From: Paenibacillus taiwanensis DSM 18679
Lineage (GTDB): Bacteria; Bacillota; Bacilli; Paenibacillales; Paenibacillaceae
Direction of reading: 5' to 3'
Length of the DNA: 64,000 nt
Assembly: GCF_000425125.1 (NCBI RefSeq)
Contig: NZ_KE384308.1
Span: 434,692 to 498,691 of the forward strand
Shown here: positions 7,990 to 16,012 of the stretch, piece by piece
How positions within the stretch are numbered: the stretch's first letter is position 1
Layout of the letters: each line of letters opens with the position of its first letter
Made by a program: the position numbers and the translations under genes
The notes under the pieces: generated by a model
The model's input: the letters and a program-made list of their open reading frames with translations, nothing else
What the model was told of the DNA's origin: nothing
The model's database searches: none

Positions 7990-10269
7990 TTACATAATAC
8001 GCTTAAACATTTTTTCCAGATCATGATTTGTGAACTTGATAATGATTGGTCTGCCGTGCGGACACGTAAATGGCTGCTTGCAAGCGCCTAGTCTTGCGAC
8101 TAACATATCCGCTTCCTCTTGTGTAATGCGCTGATTCGCTTTAATAGACGCTTTACAGGAACACATTATGGCTGATGCTTCACGCATTGTCGTAATGTTT
8201 GGCGCTTTTTCACTTAGCACCCAGTCCATCATGTCTTGAATGAGACCCTCTTCCTCCCCGTTTGGAAACCAGTAGGGGTGAGAGCGAATTAGAAATGTTT
8301 GCGCGCCAAACGGCTCTACAGCAATTCCTACCTGTTCTAGCAGCGGCAAACGCTCTCGAATACGAGCCGCTTCATTCGGTGTCAGCTCAATTGTTAAAGG
8401 AATAAGCAGTTCCTGAAAGGCGTCGATCGGTTTACCAAACTTGTCAACATAGTATTCATAATTGACCCGCTCATGTGCTGCATGCTGATCTATTAAGTAT
8501 AATCCTTCTTCGTTGCCGCAAATCAAGTAGGTACCATGCAAAGAACCAATATAAGACAAAGCCGGAAACGGAGGGAGCGCAGCATCCGTAACAGCGCTCT
8601 GCTCCATTACTTTGTTCCACGCGGCTAAGGTTGTACGGTTAACAGGTAAACGTTCCTCTCGCTGCGATTGCCGACGGTAGAAATCGTCCGCCTTGCTTGA
8701 TTGATCGCGGTTGTTTGATCCCTTATCACTACTCGATGATACCCTATCATCTGGCCTTGTACCCGAATGCTGAACTTCATAATTAGCCCCATGCTCACGT
8801 TGTCGATTATGCGTGAAGGATGCGCGGTTTGAATGCCCACCCTCCCCAATTTCCTTCTGGTCTGTTGAAATGGAAACTGCCGAATATGGCGCATCATCCA
8901 TAACATGAATAGGCCCCGCTTGCTCATCAGCGACGTGTGGCGCATTGTTCTCTAGCTGCTCTGCTTCAGCAAACTTTGTAGAGGCCGGCTCCTGAACAGC
9001 GTTTGGCTGCTCTATTCTAGTAAGGGGATCAGACATTTCAGCTGCCACAGCAGTTTTATTCGCATTTCTGTCGTCAGAAGCAGAGCTTTGGTGTGTTATC
9101 TCGGGCAATCGCTCATTATGGCCTGAGGAACGCTCTTCCTTGGGCGCATGAAACACTAGTGAGCCGCGAGCCTGCATCGGAATACCTTGCTCATTAGTAG
9201 AAGCAGCCCAGTCCATTTGAGCTTGCTCGACATACGTTTTGACTTTCGCTTTCGGTGTAGGAACAGCCTTTGGAATAAGAGTCTGTCCGACAAGCCCCTC
9301 GCGGAAAGCCGATTCCACAAACTCAGACAGTTCAGCCTCTTTGCTGAACCGTACCTCCATCTTGGACGGATGGACGTTCACATCTACCAAGGTCGGATGC
9401 ATTTTCACCTGCATAACGATGACCGGATAACGATTGATAGGAAGTAACGTGTGATAAGCCCGCAGCGCCGCCTGGTTTAATGGAAAACTCCTCACATATC
9501 GACCATTCACAAACCAAGACATTGCATTTCGATTAGAGCGTGTAAGCTCAGGCTTTCCGATATAACCTTCTACATCGTAATCCAAATGCTCTGCTTTTAC
9601 TTTAATCATCTGCTTGGCCGTTTGGACACCATACACCGCAGCAATAACTTGTAACAGGTCACCATTGCCTAGCGTTTGCAGCAGCATATTTTCGTTATGT
9701 TTAAGCGAGAAACTGATCTCTGGATATGACAAGGCTAAACGATACATCAAATCAGATATATGTCCAAGCTCTGTCTGAATGGTCTTCATATACTTTAAGC
9801 GTGCCGGTGTATTATAAAACAGTTCTTTGATCGTAAATGTTGTCCCCTGCATGGACTGGGTCGGCTCATGTGTCAGCAGGTGTCCACCTTCAATGACAAT
9901 TCGCCTTCCCAAGCCAGTAGACTCTGTAGAAGTAACGACTTCTACCTTAGCTACCGCGGCTATACTCGGTAAAGCCTCGCCGCGAAAACCTAGACTGCGA
10001 ATCGCAAATAAATCACGATTTGAACGAATTTTGCTCGTCGCATGCCGTTCAAAAGCAGTCTCCACATCATCCTCCGCAATTCCAGATCCGTTGTCCTTTA
10101 CTTGTATGAACTGGAGGCCGCCCTCTTCGACGACCACATCAATATGTCTGCTGCCAGCATCAATTGCATTTTCAACTAATTCCTTAACTACAGATGCCGG
10201 ACGTTCCACCACTTCTCCAGCAGCTATCTGGTTCGCAAGCTGATCATCCAGCACATGGATAATAGCCAT
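7990..10269 (-). CDS. mutL: DNA mismatch repair endonuclease MutL
   Basis: Mismatch repair protein that links MutS to strand excision. The GHKL ATPase motifs ENAIDA (33-38), DNGSGI (59-64) and GFRGEAL (94-100) are intact. The C-terminal domain carries the nicking-endonuclease signature DQHAAHERVNYE, matching DQHA(x)2E(x)4E, together with CSCKASIKANQ and CPHGRP, as expected in bacteria without MutH. At 759 residues it is longer than B. subtilis MutL, because the linker between the two domains (about residues 330-560) is long, polar and low in complexity. It follows mutS by about 143 bases with no clear terminator between them. Confidence 0.96.
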   Translation of the reverse strand: MAIIHVLDDQLANQIAAGEVVERPASVVKELVENAIDAGSRHIDVVVEEGGLQFIQVKDNGSGIAEDDVETAFERHATSKIRSNRDLFAIRSLGFRGEALPSIAAVAKVEVVTSTESTGLGRRIVIEGGHLLTHEPTQSMQGTTFTIKELFYNTPARLKYMKTIQTELGHISDLMYRLALSYPEISFSLKHNENMLLQTLGNGDLLQVIAAVYGVQTAKQMIKVKAEHLDYDVEGYIGKPELTRSNRNAMSWFVNGRYVRSFPLNQAALRAYHTLLPINRYPVIVMQVKMHPTLVDVNVHPSKMEVRFSKEAELSEFVESAFREGLVGQTLIPKAVPTPKAKVKTYVEQAQMDWAASTNEQGIPMQARGSLVFHAPKEERSSGHNERLPEITHQSSASDDRNANKTAVAAEMSDPLTRIEQPNAVQEPASTKFAEAEQLENNAPHVADEQAGPIHVMDDAPYSAVSISTDQKEIGEGGHSNRASFTHNRQREHGANYEVQHSGTRPDDRVSSSSDKGSNNRDQSSKADDFYRRQSQREERLPVNRTTLAAWNKVMEQSAVTDAALPPFPALSYIGSLHGTYLICGNEEGLYLIDQHAAHERVNYEYYVDKFGKPIDAFQELLIPLTIELTPNEAARIRERLPLLEQVGIAVEPFGAQTFLIRSHPYWFPNGEEEGLIQDMMDWVLSEKAPNITTMREASAIMCSCKASIKANQRITQEEADMLVARLGACKQPFTCPHGRPIIIKFTNHDLEKMFKRIM

Positions 10270-10412
10270 CGTCTCACCCCGTCCCTTTACGCATACGATG
10301 CGGATAAAACTTTGATTTCTACAACTATAACTATAATTATAACTACCATCGTATCACGCGCACTATTTGTGGTACTATCTTCCTTTAGGATACTAAAATG
10401 ATACAAACAAGC

Positions 10413-13235
10413 TTACTTCATCTTCCTTGCAGCTCGCATCAATTCATGCAGTTGATTCATCGCTTCAAGCGGTGTCATTGACATCACATCAACCTCCTGC
10501 AATGTTTCAAGAAGCTCTAGCGCTTGCTCTGTACGAGGATCTGTCTGCCCCTTACTCGAAGCTTTCATAGCAGCTGGATTACTAGTTTCCCCGTCTTCAA
10601 GCCGTTGATCAGGAGTGAAAGGTGGCTGCATGTCGTTAAGCGGATGGTCAATTTCAGTAGCCACTGCCGTTTGTCTGCTTGCCGTACCCCCATCCTCAGC
10701 TTTAGCCTTTGTATTGGCAAGCGATTTCGAATTTGCAGCTTGAATTGCTGCTTCATCACCGAATAAGGACAGCTGAACCAGCTTCAATTCGCTTTCACTT
10801 GCAGGACTTGTTAGTTGCGAACTATCCCCAGCCGAAACTTTTGGCGCTTCGCCCTCGTAATTTGTGAGCAAATCATATGCCCTTGTTATAATTGAATCCG
10901 GTAATCCTGCCAGACGTGCGCAGTAAATCCCATAACTTGTGCTCGCCGCTCCTGGAATAAGTTTACGAAGGAAGGTCACGTCGTTTCCGTTCTCTTGCAC
11001 AGCCATGCAGACATTTCTCAAACGTGTCAATCTGTCCTCCAAGTGCGCCAGCTCATGAAAATGCGTAGACACCAACGCCTTGCAGCCGATACGATGATGT
11101 ACGAATTCGATTACGGCCTGCGCGATTGACATCCCTTCACTAGTGGAAGTGCCTCGACCGAGTTCATCAATGACAACCAGGCTCCGTCTTGTTGCCTTTT
11201 CAGTCATAACTTGAATGTCCATCATTTCAACCATAAACGTGCTCTGTCCGCCGATCAGATCGTCTGCCGCACCAATCCGTGTAAAGATACGATCTACCAA
11301 AGGAACAGAGGCAGCATCTGCCGGAACAAAACACCCAATTTGAGCCATAATACATATTAACGCGACTTGGCGCATATAGGTGCTTTTGCCGGCCATATTC
11401 GGCCCGGTAATGAGCAGCATGGAAGAATCCTGCTCATGAAGTGCAGTGTCATTGGCCATAAAGCTGCCTTGCTGCATCACAGCCTCTACGACCGGATGTC
11501 TACCATTGGTCACATCCAAGTCATAGCCGTCATGCAACGCAGGCTTCACAAAGCGCTGCTTGGCACTTACGGTCGCAAGCGATTGGTACACATCCATCTC
11601 AGCCAGCGCTTCCGCCAACGTTTGCAAGCGTCGGATATGATCATTAATACGTTGACGCAGTTCACTAAACAACTCATACTCAAGACCAACCATTTTATCT
11701 TCAGCCTCTAAAATCAAGGCTTCTTTTTCCTTTAATTCAGGTGTTACATATCGTTCAGCATTGGCAAGCGTCTGCTTGCGTTCATATCGTCCTTCAGGCA
11801 GTGCTGCCAAATTAGATTTCGTAACCTCGATGTAATAACCAAACACTTTGTTGTAACCAATCTTAAGCGACTTGATCCCCGTCGCTTCACGCTCTTTTCG
11901 CTCCAACTCCGCAATCCAGCGTTTCCCGTTTACACTCGCTTCGCGGAGCTTGTCCAAATGGGCGTCATAGCCCGTCTTAATCAAATTCCCTTCGCGTGTA
12001 GATACTGGCGGCTCTTCAATGATCGCTTGCTCAATCCACTCCGCAATATCTTGACACGCGTCCATTTGATTAGCAACTTGCTGCAGCGTTGTAGAGGACA
12101 TACTCAGGCACAGTTCTTTTAGCTGTGGCACACGTTCCAATGACAGCTTCATCGCGATCAAATCCCGACCGTTCGCCGTACCAAAAGCGATACGCGCAAC
12201 AAGACGCTCCAAGTCATAGATCGCCGAAAGCTGCTCACGCAACTCCTCACGCCAAATAAGCTGGTGATACAATGTATTTACCGCTTCAAGTCGTGCTTCG
12301 ATAGTTGCTCGGTTCAGCAGCGGCTTGTCGATCCAACGCCGCAGCAGCCTCCCTCCCATCGAAGTTTCAGTTTTATCCAGCAGCCAGAGCAGCGATCCTT
12401 TCTTGACCCGCTCTCTTACCGTCTCCGTTAACTCCAAATTCCGGCGCGTAAATGGATCAAGCACTAAATATTGATCCGGCTCCAACTCACGAATTGTCGT
12501 TAATTGGCCAAGCGATCGCTTCTGCGTTGTTTTTAAGTAAGCCATCATCATACTGATGACATGCTGCCGCTCAATTTCAAGCCGTCCCCATACCGATTCG
12601 CCAAATTGCTGCCGTGCCAATAAATCATCTCGCTCTGGCCATGCCGTGAACAGCACATTACGATTCCAGACAGCGGTCAGAGGCTTGACCTCTCCCAACA
12701 AGGCCTCGTCTCCAATCATTTCATTAGGCGCATACACATTTAGCTCATCCATGAGCCAACCAGTTCCCTTTGGCGCAGAGGATACTAACAATTCACCTGT
12801 CGTCAGATCGCAAGCTGCGAGGGCATGCTTGCCGTTAAGCTCAGTTATGCCGATTAAATACCGATTGGATTTCTCATCTATTGATTTGCCTTCCATCACA
12901 GTTCCTGGGGTAACGATACGTACGATTTCCCGCCGCACAACCCCTTTAGCTGCAGCAGGATCTTCCACCTGCTCGCAAATCGCTACCTTATACCCTTTCT
13001 CGATCAAACGTTGAATATAATTTTCGGCAGCATGATAGGGGACACCACACATCGGAATTTTCTCTTCTGCGCCACCGCCTCGTCCAGTTAGCGTAATTTC
13101 CAGTTCCTTGGATGCCAGTAAGGCATCCTCAAAAAACAATTCATAAAAGTCACCTAATCGGAAAAATAAAAAGGCATCCTCTGCCTGTTTTTTTACGGCC
13201 AAATATTGTTGAATCATTGGTGTATAAGTGGACAT
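10413..13235 (-). CDS. mutS: DNA mismatch recognition protein MutS
   Basis: Mismatch sensor ATPase, 940 residues. The mismatch-stacking motif F-Y-E lies at residues 30-32 (GDFYELFFEDA). The ATPase domain includes TGPNMAGKSTYMRQ (about residues 610-622), the Walker B region LVVIDELGRGTST and the STHFHELA loop. A region of about 110 residues before the C-terminal helix (ETLQEVDVMSMTPLEAMNQLHEL) is polar and low in complexity. It makes the protein longer than the roughly 860 residues usual for the family. Of two adjacent ATG codons the second is preferred because GGAGG then has a six-base spacing. It precedes mutL. Confidence 0.96.
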   Translation of the reverse strand: MSTYTPMIQQYLAVKKQAEDAFLFFRLGDFYELFFEDALLASKELEITLTGRGGGAEEKIPMCGVPYHAAENYIQRLIEKGYKVAICEQVEDPAAAKGVVRREIVRIVTPGTVMEGKSIDEKSNRYLIGITELNGKHALAACDLTTGELLVSSAPKGTGWLMDELNVYAPNEMIGDEALLGEVKPLTAVWNRNVLFTAWPERDDLLARQQFGESVWGRLEIERQHVISMMMAYLKTTQKRSLGQLTTIRELEPDQYLVLDPFTRRNLELTETVRERVKKGSLLWLLDKTETSMGGRLLRRWIDKPLLNRATIEARLEAVNTLYHQLIWREELREQLSAIYDLERLVARIAFGTANGRDLIAMKLSLERVPQLKELCLSMSSTTLQQVANQMDACQDIAEWIEQAIIEEPPVSTREGNLIKTGYDAHLDKLREASVNGKRWIAELERKEREATGIKSLKIGYNKVFGYYIEVTKSNLAALPEGRYERKQTLANAERYVTPELKEKEALILEAEDKMVGLEYELFSELRQRINDHIRRLQTLAEALAEMDVYQSLATVSAKQRFVKPALHDGYDLDVTNGRHPVVEAVMQQGSFMANDTALHEQDSSMLLITGPNMAGKSTYMRQVALICIMAQIGCFVPADAASVPLVDRIFTRIGAADDLIGGQSTFMVEMMDIQVMTEKATRRSLVVIDELGRGTSTSEGMSIAQAVIEFVHHRIGCKALVSTHFHELAHLEDRLTRLRNVCMAVQENGNDVTFLRKLIPGAASTSYGIYCARLAGLPDSIITRAYDLLTNYEGEAPKVSAGDSSQLTSPASESELKLVQLSLFGDEAAIQAANSKSLANTKAKAEDGGTASRQTAVATEIDHPLNDMQPPFTPDQRLEDGETSNPAAMKASSKGQTDPRTEQALELLETLQEVDVMSMTPLEAMNQLHELMRAARKMK

Positions 13236-13382
13236 CATATACCTCCATACCGGGTCATCATTAATTTATGAGTATAATAAGAACGTTGCATGCTGCTGTT
13301 CATCTTGATTGCGCTTTATAGTTTACATGTTGCTTTACGTATCAAATACAATTGCCTCTAAAAGTCCTATTTGTTATCATAG

Positions 13383-13470
13383 CAAAAAAAGAGCGATTCC
13401 TCACCCTGTAGATGATGACAGAACACAAAACATCACTGTCACAACCATACAGAGCGTATATCATCGCTCT
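13383..13470 (-). terminator. Branched terminator candidate after the amidoligase gene
   Basis: Two distant arms, 13390-13397 and 13463-13470, are complementary (AGAGCGAT with ATCGCTCT) and enclose a smaller TGACAG/CTGTCA hairpin. On the minus strand the outer stem is followed by seven Ts. The upstream arm can also pair locally with 13451-13456, so the two forms compete. The structure starts inside the last codons of the amidoligase gene and would separate it from mutS. Confidence 0.5.
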
Positions 13471-14974
13471 CATTCCAAGTCCAATTCAGCTCGATTTTTC
13501 TTATTAATCGTGTAATACTTATTCGATCGCTCTCGTTTGCCAACACATATACATCAAGTAAACCTTCTACCGCTTCATCCCTGTATACGTCTCGTGCTCC
13601 CCGCTGAAAGGCTTCCGATACAGTTCGCGCCGCGCCGCTACGTCTGTTCAGCTGCTTATAATGACGGACGACCACATCAGTAAGCACAAGTACATCTAAC
13701 GTTAATTCAGGACAAAATGCAAAGTTTGGCAGCGTGCGATACTCGAAACCACCTGCCCCCCCATGCTCTTGCTGCCTGACATCTCCGAGTGCCCCATACC
13801 TAGGCCTGCGGCGTAGAGCAACAGTTGGCCCATCCTGCTCGAGAAGACTTATGGGAAGTGCCACATAGGAATCGAGCGCTCGTATAAGCTCACCCGTAAC
13901 TGTCATTCCAGATACGTGAATATGACCTCCAAGCGGAAACTTGCCACGAGGCCGCCCACCAGCATGCCACAATAAGGAACCGCCACTATTAGCCTGCTCT
14001 GCTTTTACAGTTCCATCTATTTGCTTGGTCATTTTTAATCCAACAGCTCTGTCAATTGCCTTAGCAGCAAAACGCATCGCTCCATCTAATTCTCGCACAA
14101 GCCCTGCTGGCGTAGATGACGGCAATGGCCGTAATTCCATAATGGGGTAACACACATTTCCATTCAATCGAACCGCATCACATCCAGCAATGCCGCCGCG
14201 CGGCAAATATTTGGAGGCCGCTACAAGTTTACGTCTCGCCGCATCGTAAAGTATATATTCCATATCCAGTCCATATAACAGGTTCTGATGTGCCCTTCGT
14301 TCCTCATGCAAAATGGTGCTTGCAGCCGCATGCAATTGATTTGTGTAAGCATCCCACACCCACGTAGGAACCCCTGAACGAGACACTGGACTCGTTTGTA
14401 CAACAACGTCACCTGCCTGAACATCGTCAATAGAGTTTACTTCAAATACCTCCTGCTGAGTCCCACTATGTACATATTGAATCGTTACTTGCAGCGTATC
14501 CCAACCGAGCGCATATGCCGCTCGAATAGCCAAATGAGCCAGTCTTTTGTACGGTGGCTTGCTCCAGTCATCAAGCTGCCGATGCATAAATTTGCCGCTC
14601 GGCTGCAACAAGCTATATCCTGCTGCTGCAACTTCTAATTGGTTAACCCAAAAAGTGATCGTTCTTGCGTATGTAGTGGCAGCAGCCGCATAATGACCTG
14701 CCCATACCGCTTGTTCGGATACAGGTATGTCAAATAATTTCAGGCATCGCCGCATCGATTGATCTGTCCAATCACGACTATATCGATTTAAAATGAGACA
14801 CCTAGACTGCTGCTTCAACTCCAGTTTAGCCAAGTGCTGCATCCATTTTTTCCGCCAGCTTGCATTTCCAATGAGCCAATGAAAGAGAGCCCCACCTTCG
14901 GACAGAGGAAGGACAGGCATGATGGAATCGCCTTCCTCCCAAAAATGAATGTACGATGCCGTCTGAACCGTCAC
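13439..14974 (-). CDS. Putative amidoligase (phiEco32-type COOH-NH2 ligase, type 2 family)
   Basis: A 511-residue protein that I recognise as the COOH-NH2 ligase type 2 group of the glutamine-synthetase-like amidoligase superfamily. Members are predicted to form amide bonds between a carboxylate and an amine using ATP. The hallmarks are LDMEYILYD (acidic metal/ATP site, about residue 230), GCDAVRLNG, CYPIMELRPLPSS and GGHIHVSGM. No member of this branch has a settled substrate that I can name. The start is GTG, preferred because GGAGGG lies six bases upstream. The gene sits directly between cotE and mutS on the same strand, so a role in cross-linking or modifying spore coat material is an attractive guess only. 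No signal peptide is visible. Confidence 0.75.
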   Translation of the reverse strand: MTVQTASYIHFWEEGDSIMPVLPLSEGGALFHWLIGNASWRKKWMQHLAKLELKQQSRCLILNRYSRDWTDQSMRRCLKLFDIPVSEQAVWAGHYAAAATTYARTITFWVNQLEVAAAGYSLLQPSGKFMHRQLDDWSKPPYKRLAHLAIRAAYALGWDTLQVTIQYVHSGTQQEVFEVNSIDDVQAGDVVVQTSPVSRSGVPTWVWDAYTNQLHAAASTILHEERRAHQNLLYGLDMEYILYDAARRKLVAASKYLPRGGIAGCDAVRLNGNVCYPIMELRPLPSSTPAGLVRELDGAMRFAAKAIDRAVGLKMTKQIDGTVKAEQANSGGSLLWHAGGRPRGKFPLGGHIHVSGMTVTGELIRALDSYVALPISLLEQDGPTVALRRRPRYGALGDVRQQEHGGAGGFEYRTLPNFAFCPELTLDVLVLTDVVVRHYKQLNRRSGAARTVSEAFQRGARDVYRDEAVEGLLDVYVLANESDRISITRLIRKIELNWTWNESDDIRSVWL

Positions 14975-15016
14975 GACGCTCCCTCCCATCTGCCTCAAGC
15001 CCATTTCCTTACTTTC

Positions 15017-15041
15017 AAAAAAAAGGAGGGCTATCGCCCTC
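15017..15041 (-). terminator. Terminator just upstream of the amidoligase gene
   Basis: GAGGGC and GCCCTC arms (15026-15031 with 15036-15041) form a hairpin followed on the minus strand by eight Ts (15017-15024). It is the second terminator-like structure after cotE, with its T run ending only 43 bases before the amidoligase start. Confidence 0.75.
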
Positions 15042-15046
15042 TACGT

Positions 15047-15064
15047 TATGCACCTTTGTGCATA
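15047..15064 (-). other. Small hairpin between two terminators
   Basis: Seven-base perfect inverted repeat TATGCAC/GTGCATA around a four-base loop. It lies between the two terminator-like hairpins of the cotE-amidoligase gap. It has no T run and could be a structural RNA element or a protein site. Confidence 0.4.
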
Positions 15065-15093
15065 TGGTAAAGTATGCCTTAGAAAAGAGAAAC

Positions 15094-15113
15094 CGCCGCA
15101 AGGGCTTGCGGCG
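15094..15113 (-). terminator. Terminator directly after cotE
   Basis: CGCCGCAA and TTGCGGCG arms (15094-15101 with 15106-15113) form a GC-rich hairpin six bases after the cotE stop. On the minus strand it is followed by a TTTCTCTTTTCT tract. Confidence 0.75.
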
Positions 15114-15119
15114 ATCTGC

Positions 15120-15680
15120 TTACACTTCCTCGTCTGTCAAATCCGGATCCAAATCATCGAATTCGCTAGTATCCCCGCCAAAATCAAATGTTTTGTCATC
15201 CAGGTCCAGACAGCCGTTCGGGCTAACTCTCACACATACCTTTGTTTCTGCAACCATTTCCACTGCAAATTCACGCTCCACGCGAATTGCAACACTCGTT
15301 CCGCTTGCCGAAACCGTAGCTTCTACGCAGTTAGGCTCCTGTGTGGATTCAGCAGATACTTCCTCTGTTGACGCACGGTGTCTCGGATCAACATACGATA
15401 AAGGAACGAGGTCTACATACGAAACTGTTTCTTTGGCAACATCTGTTTGAGAGTTGTTATTGTACGAATACCAGATGTTAATGTCGTAAGTACCGATAAC
15501 CTCAATCCCATCCCCCGCCCGCACCGCCTCATATTGATGGTTTATAATCCATGCCCCCAATATGCTGGTCGGATTGTGAGGCGGAGTGACCGTATGTGTG
15601 ACGACGGAGAACTTACGACCTTTGCCGCAAACTGCTTTCGTGATAATCTCCCGGCAATGGTTGTGATCTGAAATTGCCAT
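15120..15680 (-). CDS. cotE: Outer spore coat morphogenetic protein CotE
   Basis: CotE directs assembly of the outer coat of the spore in the mother cell. This protein has 186 residues, close to the 181 of B. subtilis CotE. It has the typical N-terminal half (CREIITKAVCGKGRKFS, SILGAWIINH, YDINIWYSYN, and DTKVAKE-like DVAKETVSY) and the acidic C-terminal tail (DLDDKTFDFGGD... DPDLTDEEV). The ATG is chosen because GGAGGAGG lies eight bases upstream; an in-frame ATG ten codons earlier lacks such a site. In B. subtilis cotE also lies just upstream of mutS-mutL, so synteny supports the call. Downstream are two terminator-like hairpins. Confidence 0.95.
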   Translation of the reverse strand: MAISDHNHCREIITKAVCGKGRKFSVVTHTVTPPHNPTSILGAWIINHQYEAVRAGDGIEVIGTYDINIWYSYNNNSQTDVAKETVSYVDLVPLSYVDPRHRASTEEVSAESTQEPNCVEATVSASGTSVAIRVEREFAVEMVAETKVCVRVSPNGCLDLDDKTFDFGGDTSEFDDLDPDLTDEEV

Positions 15681-15714
15681 CCTTTGGACCTCCTCCATAC
15701 AATCATTCAATTAA

Positions 15715-15722
15715 AGTGTATG
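15715..15722 (-). promoter_or_regulatory. Candidate SigE/SigK-type -10 element for cotE
   Basis: On the minus strand the sequence GCATACACT matches the mother-cell sigma -10 pattern (kCATAcAnT) and lies about 35 bases before the cotE start codon. Known cotE promoters in B. subtilis use SigE and SigK. The -35 region (around 15735-15745, TAACATAAG) is only a loose match. Confidence 0.45.
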
Positions 15723-16012
15723 CGCGATGTGGGCTTATGTTACTACTCCAACAAAATTATCCGAAAAATAATAGCCCTGTCGCCCAATACACCATAATTA
15801 TTTAGAGCGATACCTGCAATCATCCTCTTATGACACGATACACGGATTGACCTACTTACTAATTAATCTTATAGAACTGATGCATAAAAAATGAGTTTAA
15901 ACGCACGAATTCACATGATGTTCGTATGACGTTCGTTAAATTATGACGTGTCTCCCTTTATTTCCACTACGAACAAGCACTAAAAATGAAAAAATTCGTT
16001 TATGCCTACCCA
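15723..16012. other. Intergenic region without a visible gene
   Basis: About 290 bases between the spike-like gene and the cotE promoter. I see no reading frame with a ribosome binding site and no strong hairpin after the spike gene. There are imperfect TATGACGTTCG/TTATGACGTG direct repeats around 15925-15950. It must hold the upstream part of the cotE control region. Confidence 0.4.
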
